From: Cristatella mucedo
Lineage: Eukaryota > Bryozoa > Phylactolaemata > Cristatellidae
Assembly: GCA_009760855.2 (NCBI GenBank)
Contig: WPIO01000057.1
Coordinates: 1,696,501 to 1,760,500, forward strand
Direction of reading: 5' to 3'
DNA length: 64,000 nt
Shown here: one piece after another, positions 11,385-20,833 of the stretch
Layout of the letters: the number at the start of each line of letters is the position of its first letter
How positions within the stretch are numbered: position 1 is the first letter of the stretch
Notes under the pieces: generated by a model
Seen by the model: the letters and a program-made list of their open reading frames with translations, nothing else
Told to the model about the DNA's origin: nothing
Database searches by the model: none
Made by a program: the position numbers and the translations under genes

Positions 11385-11660
11385 TACTGCTACTTCTATG
11401 CTACTCACTACCTCAACAGCTCTCCTAACTCTGCTATGCTTCCCATTTTCTCTTTGTTGCGTGAGACGAAGTCTGTTGGCTACCGAATGCGTACCGAAAG
11501 CCGCTTAGGCTGTGAGTCTGCTATACAAAACTCTCCTGCGTAACACCCACATGGTCTTTATGACTTAGTGGAGTTACTGACGGAGATACATTGCATTACA
11601 TTAGATTACATTACATTACATTACATTGCATTACATTACATTACAGTACATTACATTACA
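11385..11660 (+). mobile_element. LINE-B 3' end with (ATTAC)n tail, inserted in A2
   Basis: This is a second LINE-B insertion in A2, reaching only from the last residues of the frame through the 3' UTR. It is very similar to 10890-11100 and ends in an array of ATTAC units at 11587-11660. LINE-A sequence reads up to GATGAGACCAA on the left and resumes at ACAATTGATTC on the right, which are adjacent in the copy at 16495-16540. Confidence 0.92.
11587..11660. repeat. (ATTAC)n tail array of LINE-B
   Basis: About 14 pentanucleotide units with a few substitutions (GCATT, AGATT, AGTAC) follow directly on the LINE-B 3' UTR. A similar short run of (GTAAT) on the opposite strand ends the LINE-B at 33063. 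It is the element's 3' tail rather than an independent satellite. Confidence 0.93.
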
Positions 11661-12496
11661 ATTGATTCAAAAGACTCCTTAGAGGGTACTGCAAATGGCT
11701 TGAAGTTGAATTTCGAGCGTACGATAATAGCAAATTCACCTGCTGTTTTGATCGATCTAGGGGCGTGAAAGAACGAGAAAGTAGATAGAGTTCTCTCTTT
11801 TTTTTTCTTGCAATTTATCCACTCAAGCTAAGCTTCAGTTAGGGCGAGCGGATCGATACCCTTTTCTGAAATAACGTAGCTTATTACCAGAGGCTTAGTG
11901 CACATTGAGCGAGGATTCCAAAGGCAAGCATTAAGTCTGGCCGATTTAGTGACAACAGGCCTGGTGACCACTAAGTTTGAGATTTACAGTGATGCTTATG
12001 GGGGAGCGTGCTGAGCGGTTCGAGGCATTGCTAGGAATACCAAACGAGCGGGTACTCAGCTAGCAGTTCCTGCCCATGCAGAGTCATCTGACCTGGCGGT
12101 TCCGGCCACGGCAGAGGCTACAGGGTCCTTTTCTTTTGTTAATGCATAGTTCGTGAATTTTAGCAACAACATTAATGTCTAGGAATGCATTCGGTCTATG
12201 ATTACGAAGCGACTACAGCTGCTGACGATCATAACTAACATGCAGGTTACTAGCCGCCGGCATAGCTAAGGCAGCTGCTAGAATGGGAGACACAGCAGCC
12301 CGAAGCGATAAGTATTTAGATATCCATAGGCACGTAATTTCTAATGTGCTACGGTCAAATAAAAATCAGAATAACTTTAAACAGGTCATAGGTGTATCCT
12401 TTCCGTATACAATGATCACAAGAACTTCGGTTTTCGGAATAATTTTGCAACGAACACAAATAAATGCACGTTGGAAATCTCGATGTCAGGAGGCGA

Positions 12497-12650
12497 GACA
12501 ATATGCATGTCATCCCTAACGGCATAATTGATGTTGTTTATTGAGCATACTGCCAGTGGCTATTCGATCGCGTTTCCTTTTAAATAAATATAAGGGAATA
12601 GAGAAGTTATTGAGATATATGAGGGTCTTTGTTAATTGCATTATCATTGT
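12497..12650 (+). mobile_element. LINE-A copy A1, displaced 3' end
   Basis: GCATGTCATCCCTAACGG and the following bases match the LINE-A 3' UTR (compare 43566-43720) exactly where A1 stopped at 7782. They continue to a decayed stem-loop and an A/T-rich tail. This shows that A2 (7783-12496) entered a pre-existing LINE-A. Confidence 0.85.
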
Positions 12651-12669
12651 TATCTAGAGTTCCTTGTCA

Positions 12670-13170
12670 CTACCTAGCTATTTGCTTCTTTTGCTTCCTT
12701 GTCAACAAGATACACGAGTTCACGGAGTCTATCCCTTTTATGGCAGCATCCTCATTGGCATTTTGTCCATAAATGTCAAGCGACACCTGAATGCTTCCAT
12801 TCAAGAGAGGCACCGGTGACCTAGATTGTGAAGTTCAAAAACCAATCGAAGGTGACAACTAGTCCTCTAGACCTAGCTTGCACTGTCCTGCTTCTAATGT
12901 GTATTAGTTCCCGACTGGCATGCATAACTAACATCATAAATATGTCATTAGTTTGAGATCACTTCCGTGCAGATTCAAAAAACGTTATAGGTACTCAAGA
13001 AAAAGACACCGTAACATGAGAACTCGAGCCAATTTTGAACAGACTCCATTCTACCGTTGCAATCTAGGACAGATTAACGAGTTCATTGCAGATCAGCTAA
13101 AATCATAGATTCCAAATTTAAACGTCGCTAAAATGTTGCAGTCTTGTTTAGGAGCTCTTCACTCCTCTTG
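12670..13170 (+). mobile_element. LINE-A linker/RT start fragment (old)
   Basis: Nucleotide alignment to 41800-42210 is visible throughout: GCATGCATAACTAACATCAT, AATATGTCATTAG, GAGAACT and CAGATCAGCTAAA all match the linker and RT N-terminus. Indels destroy every frame. Both ends are truncated, and repeat E begins just downstream. Confidence 0.75.
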
Positions 13171-13239
13171 GCCTAAATAGCTTTGGGTGTATAAATACCT
13201 ACTCAGGATTAGATCCTTAGTTAAATATCTCTGATTGTG

Positions 13240-14130
13240 TTGCTTGTTCTTTGAAGTCCGATTCTCCACCAAAACATTTCCCCTCTGCTGCAGGAACGCC
13301 CTGGTAAAAAGCCGGTATACCTCTTTTGATCGCGGCGAGTGTTTGGGAAGAGTGCGGGATCAAATCTAAGCTAATCGTGCTGCCAATCTGAAAGCTTGCC
13401 ATTAAATTTCAGTCAATCTACTGGTGCACGTGCTTTCATTTAAATCACAAGCAGTAGGTATGCTACCTTGGTGTCGGTAATCAGTATAGAGCGAGATATG
13501 ATGAGGGCTATAAGGAGGAGTTATAGCTAAGAGACTTGCACCTATTTCTTTTCGGCGCTGCCATGGTCCTCGACTGAAGAAGTGATATGTAATTGTCCAT
13601 GCAACAAATCACATGCATAGCAGCCTAGATATTTACGAACGATAAAAAATACTAGCTACTTAGTATTTATCACTCCATTGATTCAAACACTAAATAGATT
13701 AGTTTTGCTGTTGAGATATGCTACAACCAGAGCAGCAAGCCTTAAACATTTTGGCTGCAGCATCATAGCCGCTTCTGGACAACCAGATGGTGGATCTGGA
13801 GATTCGAATGTTAGTAGTCATTCAACTGGAAGAATTTTGAATTCTTTTAAATAGCTGGCTATGATTATCAAACACCACCAAAGTCACCGGATTCCGAGTC
13901 ATCGGCACCGGTCAAGGTATCACTTCATGAAAGGGCGTGGCTAGTAAGTGATTGCTACACGAGTCCTTCATATCGTTAAAATTTATATTTCGTAGTATCG
14001 ACAGCCGAATGTTTGAAAGGGCGAACTTAGGATGCATCAAGGCTCATATTTTGAGCTTGATTACTTTTCAGCTAATGTAATGCCCCTAAAAAGATACTGA
14101 GTTCTCGAGCATACATTTGACGCAGTTCAA
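13240..14130 (-). repeat. Repeat E, copy 1, with a reading frame shared by copy 2
   Basis: This region aligns in the same orientation with 28670-29560. Clear blocks include GTGTCGGTAATCAGTA, GACTTGCACCTA, AACCAGATG and TGAAAGGGCGAACT. On the reverse strand, an open frame at 13217-13402 shares with copy 2 the residues SLDLxPxSSQTL and IPAFYxGxxAAEGKxF over about 45 codons without an indel. Roughly nine of the differences there are silent third-position changes. That suggests an ancestral coding element, but I recognise no domain. It could be the remains of a transposon or a duplicated host exon. Confidence 0.65.
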
Positions 14131-14496
14131 AGTAAAATTAAAACCTGCAGTGTCCTGTAAAGTGCCAGACAGCCGCACTTAAAGTAGTAGCACACATTCC
14201 TAAAGAGCTTTTAGGTGGTACGATTGTAGTGCTTAATTATCTGAAATGGATTTTAGGGGTTATACAGCATAGCTATTTTATGGTTTGGCTTCCATTTGAG
14301 TTTGTGCAAGCGCTTTGCTGTTCCTGATGCTATTTGAATGGCAAACACTGGTCAAAATAGAGTGTCACACGACTACGGTCACAGCTTTTTTGGACGACGT
14401 GATTATGTTAGGGCTCAAACTGTGTTGGTAAATTGTGACCAGTAAGCAAACATACCTGCGTAATTTCGTGTTTCTTTTTTTGGAATAAGTAACACA

Positions 14497-14625
14497 TAGA
14501 AAAAATAATAATAATATTAATAGTAATAATGTACTTGAAAAAGCGCCCTCTGAGAACTTAATCTTTTTCTAGGCGCTTTACATTTGCTGCAAAGAAAAAT
14601 GCAATTGAATAGCACTTGATTGTAA
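14497..14625 (-). mobile_element. LINE-A 3' terminus only
   Basis: The plus strand reads AATAATAATATTAATAG, GTACTTGAAAAAGCGCCCTC, TAGGCGCTTTACATTTGC and TGCAATTGAATAG. This is the reverse of the LINE-A stem-loop and tail with only ~60 bases of 3' UTR. It is a severely 5'-truncated insertion. Confidence 0.88.
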
Positions 14626-15683
14626 AGGATTTTACTAGTTTGCAAGATATACCTAGATTGACCAAGAAATACCAGCTAGCTTTATGGGTCCACTGTTATC
14701 ATTTATGCTATTGTGTTCTTGATTCTTTCTAATAAAATTATTCATACATATAAGTATTTGATTTATATTTATACGTCAGAATAGTTGTATTAGATGGAAT
14801 CAAGAAAACAATAATATCCTCAAATCTTTATATATTAAAAGCTGAGATTCCCAGATACCTTTTAGTATATGATTATCATTAGCTTCGGAAAACAAGAGCG
14901 GCGTACTCACTTTAGTGGCTGAGCAGGTTGAAACACACTGATTCCAAATTTAATATCCTGTAGACTGTGTAAGTATTAGTATCCTGCAGAAAATCTTGAG
15001 GTAGTGGTGAATTTCGTGAGAGCACCGGAATGACAGATATTCATCATCATTTGGCTGTTATCTCATTTGCTGGAAAACAATGTCTCCTAAAATGACTTTA
15101 GAGAGATTAATTGGGGGTTAGATAAACCTTTTTAATAGATTTTTATTATTCCTTTTAGCTGAACTTGTTACGACCAAATATGGTTGAGGTAAAATAGCCA
15201 AAATTAGCTGGGCCTATTTAATCGCTGCGGCTGCGAATACCATCGAAAAGTAGAGAGACCTTTATTTTGCTACTGTAAAGTTTTGCTAAATGCAGTACCT
15301 TTACCAGACAGTTTAATATCGTATTTATTTGCCTTTGGTAGCCGTCAGATTAAGACTTTTTGAACAAATTACAGTGATCAGAGGCGGCGGTTGCCTTTCC
15401 AGGCTAATAGAGGCTGAGAAATCATATGGTTTCGAATTGTGTACCAAGATTTATGGGGTTCAATATCTCCGACTAAAACCAAATGTGTCTGTCGTTTGAT
15501 GCATCATCACCAGAAGCCTATTCAAATGAAGACTAATGAATTTCTTATGTTTTCAGCCAATATTTTTACATGGTTTCTATTGGCAAGGAATCATAAAAAT
15601 CTAAACCTCACCGTGAATACTAGCAGGAATATTTTGAAAATTTACTGAAAAAATTTTGTAGTAATGGCAGCATCATACTAGAA
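14626..15683. other. No recognisable feature
   Basis: I see no gene, tRNA or known repeat in this A/T-rich kilobase. The short frame at 15439-15648 has no family resemblance. Confidence 0.5.
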
Positions 15684-18600
15684 TGCCTCCTGACATAGAG
15701 AGCTCTAACGTGCATTCGTGTTCGTTGCAGAATTCTTCCGAAAACCTAAGTTCTTGCAAACATCGTATACGGAAACGATACAGCTTAACCTGTTTAAAGT
15801 TATTGTGATTGTTATTTGACCGTAGCACATAAGAAACTACGTGCTTATGGACATCTAAACGCCGATCGCTTTGGGCTGCTGGGTGTCCCACACTGGCTGC
15901 TGCCTTAGCTACGCCAGCTGCTAGTATCCTGCTCGTTAATTGTGATCGCAAGCAGCTGCTATCGCTTTGTCATTGTAGATCAAATGCATTCCTAGATAAT
16001 AATGTTGCTGCTAAGATTCACGAACTATGCATTAACAAAAGAAAAGCACCCTGTAGCCACAACTCTGGCCGGAACTGCCAGCTTAGATGCTGCTCGTTGG
16101 GTAGGAACTGCCAGCTGAGGACCCGCTCGTTTGGTATTCCTAGCATTGTCTCGAACCGCTCAGCACGCTCGCCCACATGCTTCACCATAAATCTCTCCAA
16201 ATTAGTGGTCATCAGGCCTGTTGTATCTAAATTGGCCAGACTTAAAGCTTGCCTTAGGAATCCTAGCTCAATGTGCAATAAACCACTGGTATTAAGCGAC
16301 CTCATTTCTGAAAATGGTATCGACCTGCTCGCCCTAACTGAAACCTGGCTGATACCGATAAACTGCCCGACAATTAAAGACGCAACTCTATCCGGTTTCT
16401 CGTTCTTTCACACCCCTAGATCAATTAAAACTGGAGGTGAAGTTGCTATTATCGTGTGCTCGAAATTCAACTTCAAGTGATTTGCAGTACCCTCGAAGCA
16501 GTCTTTTGAATCAATTGTCTTGGTCTCACCCGAAAACAAGCTACCGGTAGTGGCAGTAGTCTATCGCTCACCAGGTAGCAAATCCTCCTTTATATCAGAT
16601 TTATCAGATGTCATTTTGATTCTCTCTGCCAGAAATCGATCCTTTCTCGTTACGGGTAATTTCAAAATTCACTTTGGTAACATCTGACGCTTTCAGCACC
16701 TAATTTTGTGCATTTACTGACTCAGTGTCTCACTAAATCATGCTTATCTGACCACATTAACATTTCATTCAATCTAAAGTGTGTGCCCACATTCTCCTCT
16801 AAAAAAAATTGTGAATCGCAAAGCCTCAAGAGTCTTGCCATCTATGCGCTCCCCACGAGAACATCTGCTTCACCTCTGCAGCTCAGTCCTCCCTCCGATC
16901 TGTCATCATTGGTAGATAGCTGCAATACGACACTAGCTGATATGCTCGACGAGTTTTCACCTCTGAGAAAGCTCACTGTGCACCCAGCCCAGACGGCCTA
17001 TGGTTTACCACAGACATTAAACTAGCCAGGTCTACTAAACGAAAGCTTTAAAAAGCATACAAAAGATCCTGACTAACTGTACATCGACAGGCTTATGAAG
17101 ACTACTGTAAGTCGTACCAATCGATCCTAGCAAAGGCTAAGTCTAGCTTCTATATATACGTTGTTGAATCATGCACAATCCAAAAATGCTGATGTCGTTA
17201 ATAAACCATCTCCTCAACAGTTCCCAGATTAGCTCCTTACCTGATGATCCTTGTGATGATCTAACCGATCGCTTCTCTCGATTCGTGTGCAGAAGATAGA
17301 CAAAATCAGGGAAAACATCCCGGCGATGACAACCTCCCCACTAGAAAGCTGTTCCTCGGTTCCTGGCTGCACCTCAATGTTTGCATTTAAGTAGGTCACT
17401 AGTGATCTAGTCCTAAAATTGGTATCTCAATTAAAGAAGACAACAAGCACTCTGGACCCTATTCCCACTGACCTGCTCCTACGTTGCATTGATCTGCTGC
17501 TGCCATGCATAACTAACATCATTCATATGTCATTAGCCTCAGGTCATGTCCCAGCCCAGCACCTTTCAAAAAAGCTGTAGTCAGGCCACTTCTCAAGAAA
17601 GCAACACTAAACCAAGAGAACTTGAGCAACTACCGCCCAGTCTCCCGTCTACCATACCTATCAACGACACTAGAACGGGTCGTGGCAGACCAGCTGAACT
17701 CGTATATCGAAACCTCACACCTTGCTAGTAAGTTCCAGTCCGGCTTTAGAGCTAATCACTCCACAGAGTCAGCATTGCTTCGGGTATACAACGACCTACT
17801 TAGGAATGCAGACATGGGTAGAGTGTATCTGCTTGTTTTGCTTGATCTTTCGGCAGCTTTTGATACCATCGATCACAAAGTTCTTCTAGATCGCCTCTCA
17901 TCTCGCATGGGTGTCACTGGTACTGCACTGCAGTGGTTCAGGTCCTATCTCAGTGGGAGACTCCAGAGTATTGACGTGAATGGACAAAGATCATCTGAAG
18001 TACCTCTGAAATATGGAGTACGTCAGGGCTCAATGCTAGGTCCGGTTCTTTTCACGGTTTTTCTACTCTGCCTCTTGCTGATGTGATTGCCAAGCACAAT
18101 CTAGGCTTTCTCCTCTATGCGGATGACACTCAGTTGTACCTTTGCTTTGATCCCTCCCAGCCTTTGAGCACCTCAAAATTATCTAAACTCACTTGCCGCA
18201 TGCATTGATGACATCCTCACACGGATGGCAGCAAATTTTCTAAAACTTCACGATGATAAAACTAACTTACTAGTTATGGGCAAACCCAGTGTGATTCGGA
18301 GATTGGAAAGGCTGTCTCTCAAAATTGGCTCTGCTAGCATATCTCCTGTCTAATCAGCTTGAAATCTAGGTGTCATATTCCAAAGCGACCTCTCTTTAGA
18401 CTACCATATCAGCTCCGCAGTAAAATCTGCCCATTTTCAGCTTCATAGCATTGCTAACATTCGAGCTTGTTTAGATAAGGATACCACGTCTAAGTTGGTC
18501 CATGCATTCGTGACATCCCGTCTCAACTTCTGCAACTCACTGCTTACTGCCCTACCAGCATGTGCGATTAGGCGATTTCAGCTGGTGCAAAACTTTGCAG

Positions 18601-19215
18601 CTAGGCTTGTCTGTGCGTGAGCATCGCAGTTGCTGCATTACTCCATTTCTCGCCGACCTGCATTGGCTACCATTTAAGCAACGGATTCACTTCAAGGTTT
18701 TGTCGGTCACCTTTAGGTCCCTTCATTATATGGCTCCAGCCTATCTCTCCGACATACTCCGTCATCAGGCAAAGCATGGCACTACCCGATTTTTCTAATC
18801 CCACAGTCTAGAAATACCTCGTACAAACCTTAAATCCTTGGGAGACAATGCATTTAGTTCGTATGCTCCCAAAGCCTGGAACTCTATCCCGACCTGTGTC
18901 AGAACATCCCCTGACCTGACCACATTTAAAAAGGAACTTAAAAACACACCTATCTAGGACACCATTTAGTGGCTTCCTGTGATTCGTCCTTCACGTGCTT
19001 ATGCATGCTGACACTGTGCATGCCGCCACTGACCACATTTGCATGCTGACCCTGTGCATTTCACCCCTAACCATGTTATTCATTTTGTTGTTTTTTCAAG
19101 CATGATTTTACTTACCATTCAATTGCACTTCCCTTAGCAGAAAATTTAAAGCGCCTAGTGAGAGATTACGTTCTGTGAGGGCGCTTTATTAAGTGCATTT
19201 ATATTGTTATTATAA
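15684..19215 (+). mobile_element. Full-length LINE-A copy A3
   Basis: This copy runs from the same 5' terminus as A2 (GCCTCCTGACAT) to the stem-loop and (ATT)n-like tail, about 3.53 kb. In order it shows: a ~400-base 5' region with no clear sense frame; the endonuclease N-terminus at 16097-16480, with NKPLVLSDLISENGIDLLAL and TETWL; a frameshifted rest of the endonuclease; the linker; the RT at 17622-18086 ([44 protein letters not shown], with YADD in another frame at ~18115); and the C-terminal domain at 18562-18811. Multiple frameshifts and stops show it is dead. Its 3' flank is unusual: 25 bases of LINE-B RT, then an inverted LINE-B endonuclease. Confidence 0.92.
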
Positions 19216-19240
19216 TTCTCCATTTATACTCAACTCTTGG
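19216..19240 (+). mobile_element. 25-base sliver of LINE-B RT after the LINE-A A3 tail
   Basis: These bases are identical to those that follow the nested LINE-A A4 at 23833-23857, where they are the continuing LINE-B RT frame (SIYTQLL). Here they stop abruptly at CTCTTGG and are followed by LINE-B endonuclease sequence on the opposite strand. Confidence 0.85.
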
Positions 19241-19551
19241 ACCAGGCTGTTGATAGCGTTTTCAACGTGTATATTGAAGTATCCAAAAACCAGTATCGGC
19301 CTGTCATACTCAAATATTTAACCGGGAACTCAATAAACTCCTCTGACAACAAGTTTAGAGAGCCAGAAGGAGACTGATATATCGCAGCAGTTAGAGGCAT
19401 TGTCTTTGATGTAGACCTGATTGCAACCGATTAAAACGATGGCCTATGCAGTAAAATGCACAGCTTATAGCCAAATGGCTCCTTTTGCAGCAAATTTAAA
19501 GCACCTAGAAAGATATTAAGTTCTCTGAAGGCGCTTCATCAAGTACACTAT
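19238..19551. repeat. Left arm of a ~314-bp inverted repeat
   Basis: This arm is the reverse complement of 20521-20833. The outer ~245 bases (LINE-B endonuclease, reverse strand) differ at only about six positions; the inner ~70 bases (LINE-A terminal stem-loop) differ more. The spacer is about 970 bases. The arm contains the LINE-B residues AAIYQSPSGSLNLLSEEF when read on the minus strand. Confidence 0.95.
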
Positions 19552-19565
19552 TATTATTATTATCA
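19484..19565 (+). mobile_element. LINE-A 3' stem-loop inside LINE-B endonuclease
   Basis: TTGCAGCAAATTTAAAGCAC, AGTTCTCTGAAGGCGCTT and an ATT run form a LINE-A terminus of about 80 bases. It lies between two parts of a minus-strand LINE-B endonuclease (19238-19483 and 19566-19790), so it appears to be a very short LINE-A insertion. Confidence 0.85.
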
Positions 19566-19900
19566 CAACCATTGCAACCCACGGCCAACCTTGTCAGAAT
19601 GCATGGACTGATACATTGAAAATCCGGGTGGAGTGGTCTCAGATATTCAGCTACTGGAAAGAGGCTTCATTCAAGTTTTAGTAAGCAGAAATGCATCTAT
19701 CTTCTTGTGGACTACTTGATTGTGGCTAAGTAACGCCTTGATTTTTAGGGAGCTGGCATTAAGTAGGCGGAATTTAAGAGGCTGTCCAACAACAGGGCAA
19801 CTGGGATGAAGTGGTTTGTATTTACGTCAGCCTGTACCCGGCCCAGTGGATGCAGGACCTTCGAATTTGAATTGAATTGTAGTAACGGCCACCAGTGTAA
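19566..19900 (-). mobile_element. LINE-B endonuclease N-terminus
   Basis: Read from about 19785 downward, the reverse strand gives RLLNASSLKIKALLSHNQ, VVHKKIDAFLLTKT, a stop where LINEs usually have TETW, then ISETTPPGFSMYQSM. This is the N-terminal pattern of APE-type LINE endonucleases (LNARSL..., TETWL, PGY/F). It is the only place where this part of LINE-B is visible. It continues, across a LINE-A tail insertion, into 19483-19238. The upstream limit near 19900 is uncertain. Confidence 0.75.
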
Positions 19901-20139
19901 GAAAGTTCTATCCAAGGTGATCGAAAATTTAATAAAATGAAATATGACTCAACCGAACTGCTTTTTCATTGAAATCCAAAAGCGATTTCCATACGGTTAG
20001 CTACTTCCAAGCTACTCACTTTCTGAATTGATTTTAGGATACAGCTATTCTTTCAACTTATTTGAGTTGCAAGAGGTTACGGCAAGTAAAAATTGCTTGT
20101 ATACCAAATTCCTTGACTAGGAGTCGGCTGTATAAACGT

Positions 20140-20260
20140 CTTGTGCATTTAGCTCAATGATTGAGGTACTCGCCCATTCCACGGCTCACCGAGATTGTGG
20201 CATCGAGCACGATGGCATATGCGAAGCTTCTGAATAGAGATCTAGTTCCCTTACAGCCCA
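20140..20260 (+). mobile_element. Possible tRNA-derived element (SINE-C)
   Basis: TTAGCTCAATGATTGAGGTA resembles a pol III A box, and GTGGCATCGAGCAC, about 35 bases on, is a weak B box. The rest does not fold into a convincing tRNA, so this is either a decayed SINE head or a tRNA pseudogene. Only one copy is seen. It lies in the spacer of the inverted repeat. Confidence 0.4.
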
Positions 20261-20504
20261 ATACAGATGACATAAATATCAAAAATTCCATTTGGTTTTT
20301 TATTAACCAAATTAGAAAATGCTTTTCAATTCATTATTTTTTCTCATCCAGTGAAGCCACTCGCATAAAATAGGCCCCTTTTGAAGGTTGGGTCAAGCTT
20401 TAGTACTGCAGAGTACGTCTTAGTTTTGTATTTTTGCAACCTACTTTGATTTTTTATACAGCTAAAATTACTCTCAGTTTACCTAATTGGAAATTTAGTA
20501 TTAT

Positions 20505-20594
20505 TATTTAGTATTACAATTAGTGTACTTGATACAGCGGCCCCTGAGAATTTAATCTCTTTCTTGGCACTTTACATTTGCTGCAAAGGGAACC
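20505..20594 (-). mobile_element. LINE-A 3' stem-loop, right arm copy
   Basis: ATTATTATTTAG, GTACTTGATACAG, GAATTTAATCTCTTTCTTGG and TTTACATTTGCTGCAAAGGG form the reverse of the LINE-A terminus. It abuts LINE-B endonuclease at exactly the same point as the left-arm copy at 19484. Confidence 0.85.
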
Positions 20595-20833
20595 GTTTGG
20601 CTATAAGCTGTGCATTTTACTGCATAAGCCATCGTTTTAATCGGTTGCAATCAGGTCTACATCAAAGACAATGCCTCTAACTGCTGCGATATATCAGTCT
20701 CCTTCTGGCTCTCTAAACTTGTTGTCAGAGGAGTTTATTGAGTTCCCGGTTAAATATTTGAGTATGACAGGCCGATACTGGTTTTTGGATACTTCAATAT
20801 TCACGTTGAAAATGCTATCAACAGCTTGGTCCA
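20521..20833. repeat. Right arm of the inverted repeat
   Basis: This is the reverse complement of 19238-19551. Here the LINE-B endonuclease is in plus orientation and continues without a break into the LINE-B body at 20834 and beyond. Confidence 0.95.

Larger units (their letters stand above)
7783..12496 (-). mobile_element. Full-length LINE-A copy A2, inserted in A1
   Basis: On the reverse strand this runs from a 5' end GCCTCCTGACATCGAG (12494 downward) to a stem-loop and (ATT)n tail at 7783-7870. Without its three insertions it is about 3.6 kb. Visible parts include an endonuclease piece at 11068-11280 (GNLNVHFANLPDAFSTEFRA), the linker, an RT piece at 8844-9227 with [22 protein letters not shown] and the YADD-equivalent FSADDTHLYL, and the C-terminal domain at 8133-8510. 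It lies in the 3' UTR of A1, and GACAAT is found at both ends (7780-7785 region and 12497-12502), a likely target-site duplication. Insertions of SINE-B (9855) and two LINE-B pieces (10418, 11385) break it. Frameshifts and the S-A-D-D change indicate a non-functional copy. Confidence 0.9.

Noticed and set aside
11587-11660. Short regular array that could suggest a CRISPR or satellite
   Set aside because: The 5-bp units have no spacers and directly continue the LINE-B 3' UTR; it is the element tail.
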